Below, piece after piece: positions 61,045-64,000 of a stretch of DNA of 64,000 bases (its first letter is position 1; the number at the start of each line of letters is the position of its first letter). Below the pieces are notes generated by a model. It was not told the DNA's origin. It worked only from the letters and a program-made list of their open reading frames with translations, and made no database searches. The stretch covers positions 1 to 64,000 of the forward strand of contig JBOEGO010000007.1 in the NCBI GenBank assembly GCA_050633465.1. The letters are read 5' to 3'. The translations under genes and the position numbers were made by a program. This DNA is from UBA3069 sp050633465 (GTDB lineage: Bacteria > Pseudomonadota > Alphaproteobacteria > Rhodobacterales > Rhodobacteraceae).

Positions 61045-61679
61045 CAGGGCACCGCCGTCGCGGACAGGGGCAGGCCCGTGCCCACCATGCAATCGCGTGT
61101 AACAAGGGGCAGGAGCTGTTCGGCGCTCCAGCCCTCTGTATCGGCGGGGCGCATGGGGAGCACAAGGTAGCGGACCTCGGCTGTGCTGTCCCAGACGCGC
61201 ACGGATTGGCCATCGGGCAGGGTCAGGCCGAAATCAGCCAGAACGGCGCGGGGTTCGCGCACCACGCGGGCGCGGTAGGCATCGGATTTATACCACGCGG
61301 GCGGGATGCCCAGCAGGGTCCATGGATAACAGGAACACAGGGTGCAAACGATGACGTTATGGCGTTCGGGGGTGTTTTCGACCACGATCACATGTTCGCC
61401 CTGACGGCCCGTCAGCCCCATGCCATCCAACACGGAATCGGCGTTTTCCAACAGGTTGGCGCGAAATTCGGGGTCCGCCCATGCGCGGGCGATCACGGCG
61501 GCGCCTTCTTGCGGGCCGACCCTATGGGCGTAGGTGTCGATGATTTCATCCAGCGCGGCGGGGTCGATCAGCCCCTTTTGCGTCAGGATGGTTTCCAGTG
61601 CGCGCACCCGCAGTGCCGGATCGGGCGGCAACAGGGCATGGGCGTGATCGTGGTCGTGGTTATGGTGGTCATGTGGCAT
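61044..61679 (-). CDS. Nitrile hydratase alpha subunit, cobalt type
   Basis: The start at 61679 gives a 211-residue product. The metal-binding loop VCTLCSCYPW lies at residues 111-120 with Cys112, Cys115 and Cys117. The Thr after the first Cys marks the cobalt type, since iron enzymes have Ser there. The N terminus, MPHDHHNHDHDHAH, is a striking His/Asp run that may bind metal. No amidase, cobalt transporter or regulator gene is adjacent. Beta and accessory genes follow. Confidence 0.93.
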   Translation of the reverse strand: MPHDHHNHDHDHAHALLPPDPALRVRALETILTQKGLIDPAALDEIIDTYAHRVGPQEGAAVIARAWADPEFRANLLENADSVLDGMGLTGRQGEHVIVVENTPERHNVIVCTLCSCYPWTLLGIPPAWYKSDAYRARVVREPRAVLADFGLTLPDGQSVRVWDSTAEVRYLVLPMRPADTEGWSAEQLLPLVTRDCMVGTGLPLSATAVP

Positions 61680-61800
61680 GTGGGGTAGAATGGCGCAGGT
61701 TTCGCCCTGCGTCACGTGTTGATTGGGGGGTGATGCAAGCGAGACAGCGAAAAAGTGACCCCAAAATGCGGCTGAATCGCGATCCTTGCGGCTAGGGCGC

Positions 61801-61829
61801 TTGACGGGGGCGGTGATTCCGCCTAATGA
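61801..61829 (+). promoter_or_regulatory. Predicted promoter for rpmB
   Basis: TTGACG (61801-61806) and TAATGA (61824-61829) are 17 bases apart, about 100 bases ahead of rpmB. The region is divergent from the nitrile hydratase operon. Confidence 0.55.
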
Positions 61830-61932
61830 CCGCGAACGGAATTCGGGGCGCTGCCTGTGGCACTGCCCCTTTGTGTTGATATAGCGGGCAGGGCGCAACC
61901 CTGCGACCGCCACACCAGACGAGGATGAGCCC

Positions 61933-62223
61933 ATGTCGCGCCGCTGCGAATTGACCGGAAAAGGTCCTATGACTGGCAACAATGTCAGCCATGCCAACAA
62001 CAAAACACGCCGTCGGTTTCTGCCGAACCTGAACGACGTGACCCTGCAATCCGAAACGCTGAACCGTGGTATCAAGCTGCGCATTTCTGCGGCGGCTTTG
62101 CGCACGGTCGATCACCGTGGCGGTTTGGACAAGTTCCTGGCGAAGGCCAAAGATGTTGAACTGTCGACCACTGCGTTGAAAGTAAAAAAAGAGATCGCGA
62201 AAGCCCAAGCGGCCAACGCCTGA
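61933..62223 (+). CDS. rpmB: 50S ribosomal protein L28
   Basis: The product is 96 residues and opens MSRRCELTGKGPMTGNNVSHANNKTRRRFLPNL, split at residues 1-33, which is diagnostic of L28. The C terminus (KAKDVELSTTALKVKKEIAKAQ) matches. It is a solitary gene, away from rpmG. A terminator follows at 62248-62277. Confidence 0.97.
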   Translation: MSRRCELTGKGPMTGNNVSHANNKTRRRFLPNLNDVTLQSETLNRGIKLRISAAALRTVDHRGGLDKFLAKAKDVELSTTALKVKKEIAKAQAANA

Positions 62224-62247
62224 TCCTTTTTGCCAAGGTTTGAATGG

Positions 62248-62277
62248 CCCCGCTGGCATATGCCATGCGGGGTTTTT
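62248..62277 (+). terminator. Terminator of rpmB
   Basis: CCCCGC and GCGGGG enclose an inner palindrome TGGCATATGCCA (one bulged T) and are followed by TTTTT. Confidence 0.85.
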
Positions 62278-62391
62278 CTGTGTCCGGGTCATGCCGGTTT
62301 CCAAATCTGTTTTCGCTGTGACGGCGGGGCGTTGCCTGTGGCGCGATTTGTCGCTTTTCAATCGGGCGGCGGTGCCCCTATAAACGGCCTT

Positions 62392-62742
62392 ATGAAGCGG
62401 ATACGCGCATCACTATCGGCGCTTTTATTGGCGTTTGTGCTGGTCTTTACCGGCCAGTCGATGGCGCTTGCCCGTTTTATGGAAACACCTTCGGGTGAAA
62501 TGGTGCTGTGCACCGGAACCGGCCCGATTACCGTTTTGACAGATGATCAGGGCGATCCGGTCGGCCCGGCCCATATCTGTCCGGATTGTGCGCTTGGCTT
62601 TTTCGCTGCTGTGGATGATGCGCCTGACATGCCGTTGCGTCCAACGGGTGTGTCGCGGCTGATCCATGCGGACATTGCGATCACCGCCCCCTCGTCACGG
62701 GCGCTGCGTGCAACCGCGCGCGGCCCACCGCAGGGCGTTTGA
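62392..62742 (+). CDS. Exported protein with CPDC motif, upstream of copper chaperone gene
   Basis: The ATG at 62392 gives a 116-residue product with a signal peptide (SALLLAFVLVFTGQSMALA). The mature part contains HICPDCAL near residues 61-68, resembling the DUF2946-type proteins often found next to copper genes. It is followed after 65 bases by a PCu(A)C gene, so a role in periplasmic copper handling is inferred from context only. Confidence 0.65.
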   Translation: MKRIRASLSALLLAFVLVFTGQSMALARFMETPSGEMVLCTGTGPITVLTDDQGDPVGPAHICPDCALGFFAAVDDAPDMPLRPTGVSRLIHADIAITAPSSRALRATARGPPQGV

Positions 62743-62807
62743 GTTTTCCAAAACCAAACCGATCAACCCAGAATACCTGATATATATAAAGAGAAGGAGA
62801 GGACGAC

Positions 62808-63362
62808 ATGTCCCTCAAATCCACCGTTTTCGCGGCGATTGCCACCGCCGTTTTTGCCCTGCCTGCATTGGCTGCTGATGATGTCATGGCGGGCGACCTG
62901 ATGATCCATGACCCATATGCGCGTGTGTCGGCCAAGATGTCGAAATCCGGCGCGGCCTTTATGATGATCCATAACAAAGGCTCGGAAGCCGACCACCTGA
63001 TTTCGGTGGCGTCGCCAGTGGCGGAACGGGTCGAATTGCACACCCACAAAGAGGACAGCAACGGCGTGATGAAAATGCTGCATGTCGAGGAAGGGTTCGA
63101 TGTGCCCGCCGATGGCCAGTTGGCGATGGAACGCGGCGGGCACCACGTGATGTTTCTGGGCCTGAAGCAAGAGCTGAAACAGGGCGATATGGTGCCTGTC
63201 ACGCTGGTGTTTGAAAAAGCGGGCGAGGTGCAGGTCAATGTGCCCGTCGATCTGGAGCGCAAGCCCGGTATGGGGATGAAGCACGGCGACATGGACCATG
63301 GCGAACATGGCAAAATGGACCACGGCAAGATGGACCATGGCAAAATGAAAAAAGCAGATTGA
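62808..63362 (+). CDS. PCu(A)C-type periplasmic copper chaperone with His/Met-rich tail
   Basis: The 184-residue product has a signal peptide (AVFALPALA) and the copper-binding DUF461/PCuAC domain with the Met/His ligands around residues 81-110 (VELHTHK, MKMLHVEEG and HHVMFLG). An extension of about 30 residues at the C terminus, with MDHGKMDHGKM repeats, would bind more copper. PCu(A)C delivers Cu(I) to cytochrome oxidase CuA. It follows an exported CPDC protein gene after 65 bases. Confidence 0.88.
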   Translation: MSLKSTVFAAIATAVFALPALAADDVMAGDLMIHDPYARVSAKMSKSGAAFMMIHNKGSEADHLISVASPVAERVELHTHKEDSNGVMKMLHVEEGFDVPADGQLAMERGGHHVMFLGLKQELKQGDMVPVTLVFEKAGEVQVNVPVDLERKPGMGMKHGDMDHGEHGKMDHGKMDHGKMKKAD

Positions 63363-63489
63363 TCCGTCGGTTCCCCCGTATTGCGCAGGGGGAACACCTG
63401 ACTGCGGGCCGCGATGCAGCCCTTAGCCAAGCGTCAGCCGTGCCTTAACAGGCGCGGCTGGTCGCATTTTGATAGCGGGGTTCGCGGGG

Positions 63490-64000
63490 TCAAGGCGCAA
63501 GCAGGTCGGCGACCCAGGCGGGCACCACCTGCGTTGCAAGGCCCATGTGATGGCTGTCAAAGGCGGCGGAAATTTCCGAACGCTCCAGATTCAGTTCCAC
63601 CGTTTTTGCGCCTGTCAGACGGGCCTCGCGCACGAAACCCGCCGCAGGATAGACCTGCCCCGAGGTGCCAATAGAGGCAAATATGCCTGCCTCGCCAATG
63701 TGTTGTGCGATTTCGTCCATTTGCTGCGGAATTTCCCCGAACCAAACGATATCGGGTCGCGTTTCGGTTGCGCCGCATTGGGGGCAGGCGTCTGCGGGCG
63801 ACATGGTATCGGGGGCGGGCCATCTGGCGGTGCAGGCCATGCAACAGGCGCTATCAAGGCGCCCGTGCATGTGCATCACCGATGCGCCTGCCGCCTCGTG
63901 AAGTCCATCGACGTTCTGCGTCACGATCACCACTTCGCCATCCCAGTCGCGTTGCAGCCGCGCCAGTGCGTCATGGGCAGCATTGGGGCGTGCGGCGCGG
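63490..64000 (-). CDS. cobB: NAD-dependent protein deacylase, sirtuin family (start cut by window edge)
   Basis: The frame is open to the right edge; the true start is outside. The visible C-terminal 170 residues show the sirtuin core: TQNVDGLHEAAGASVMHMHGRL split at residues from the edge, a zinc site C-MAC-T and CPQC, and the substrate-proximal GTSGQVYPAAG and NLERSE. It removes acetyl or other acyl groups from lysine with NAD. The stop is 128 bases from the PCu(A)C stop, and the two genes converge. Confidence 0.93.
   Translation of the reverse strand, partial: RAARPNAAHDALARLQRDWDGEVVIVTQNVDGLHEAAGASVMHMHGRLDSACCMACTARWPAPDTMSPADACPQCGATETRPDIVWFGEIPQQMDEIAQHIGEAGIFASIGTSGQVYPAAGFVREARLTGAKTVELNLERSEISAAFDSHHMGLATQVVPAWVADLLAP

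Overview
The window is a high-GC chromosomal segment from an alphaproteobacterium, most likely a member of the Rhodobacterales (Roseobacter group). The assignment is inferred from gene content and order: a bzt/aap-type general amino acid transporter, an F1-only atpHAGDC operon, DUF2125 and TIGR01459 family proteins, a TIGR02466 oxygenase, a gloB/methyltransferase divergent pair, and frequent GTG/TTG starts. No tRNA, rRNA, CRISPR array, transposase, integrase or phage gene was found. This looks like core chromosome, not a mobile island.

Positions 1-17430 hold the S10-spc-alpha ribosomal protein region from the end of rplC to rplQ, with secY, adk and rpoA. It is cut into several transcription units. 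Strong GAAA- or UUCG-loop hairpins follow rplW, rplP, rpmD and rplQ. Foreign material sits at the breaks: a lipoprotein gene between rplW and rplB, a three-gene minus-strand block (acidic RTX-like membrane protein, TIGR02466 oxygenase, unknown protein) between rplP and rpmC, and a possible 58-codon ORF between rpmD and rplO. Sigma70-like promoters can be placed ahead of rplB, rpmC, rplO, secY and, weakly, rpsM.

Positions 17447-33572 hold housekeeping and transport genes: a DCC-family protein, a DUF2798 protein, a DegP-type protease, rarA, a tightly coupled crcB/pseudouridine synthase/HAD phosphatase/ATP12 run, the aapJQMP amino acid transporter, a minus-strand sterol desaturase/Fe-S protein/SixA run, argB, an SDR and a DUF2125 protein.

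Positions 33611-42355 hold chaC, a MotA/ExbB-like plus MotB/OmpA-like stator pair with an unusually long predicted coiled coil, a LytM-type M23 peptidase in an apparent operon with clpA, gloB and a methyltransferase.

Positions 42356-47660 hold the F1 ATP synthase operon. Its leader contains a perfect FNR/FnrL-type box and a 16-bp palindrome. Positions 47802-57636 hold an H-type lectin protein, prs, a chromene-carboxylate isomerase/hydrolase pair, a threonine aldolase, ycgN, ribF, maoC, a NagD-like HAD protein, ppaC, a DUF2161 nuclease-like protein and a TraB-family protein.

Positions 57769-59953 hold groESL with a CIRCE operator. The right end holds a cobalt-type nitrile hydratase cluster, rpmB, a periplasmic copper-chaperone pair and the start-truncated end of a sirtuin gene. 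The best candidates for new biology are the long-coil stator pair, the ribosomal-operon insertions with their leader elements, and the FNR box ahead of the ATP synthase genes.
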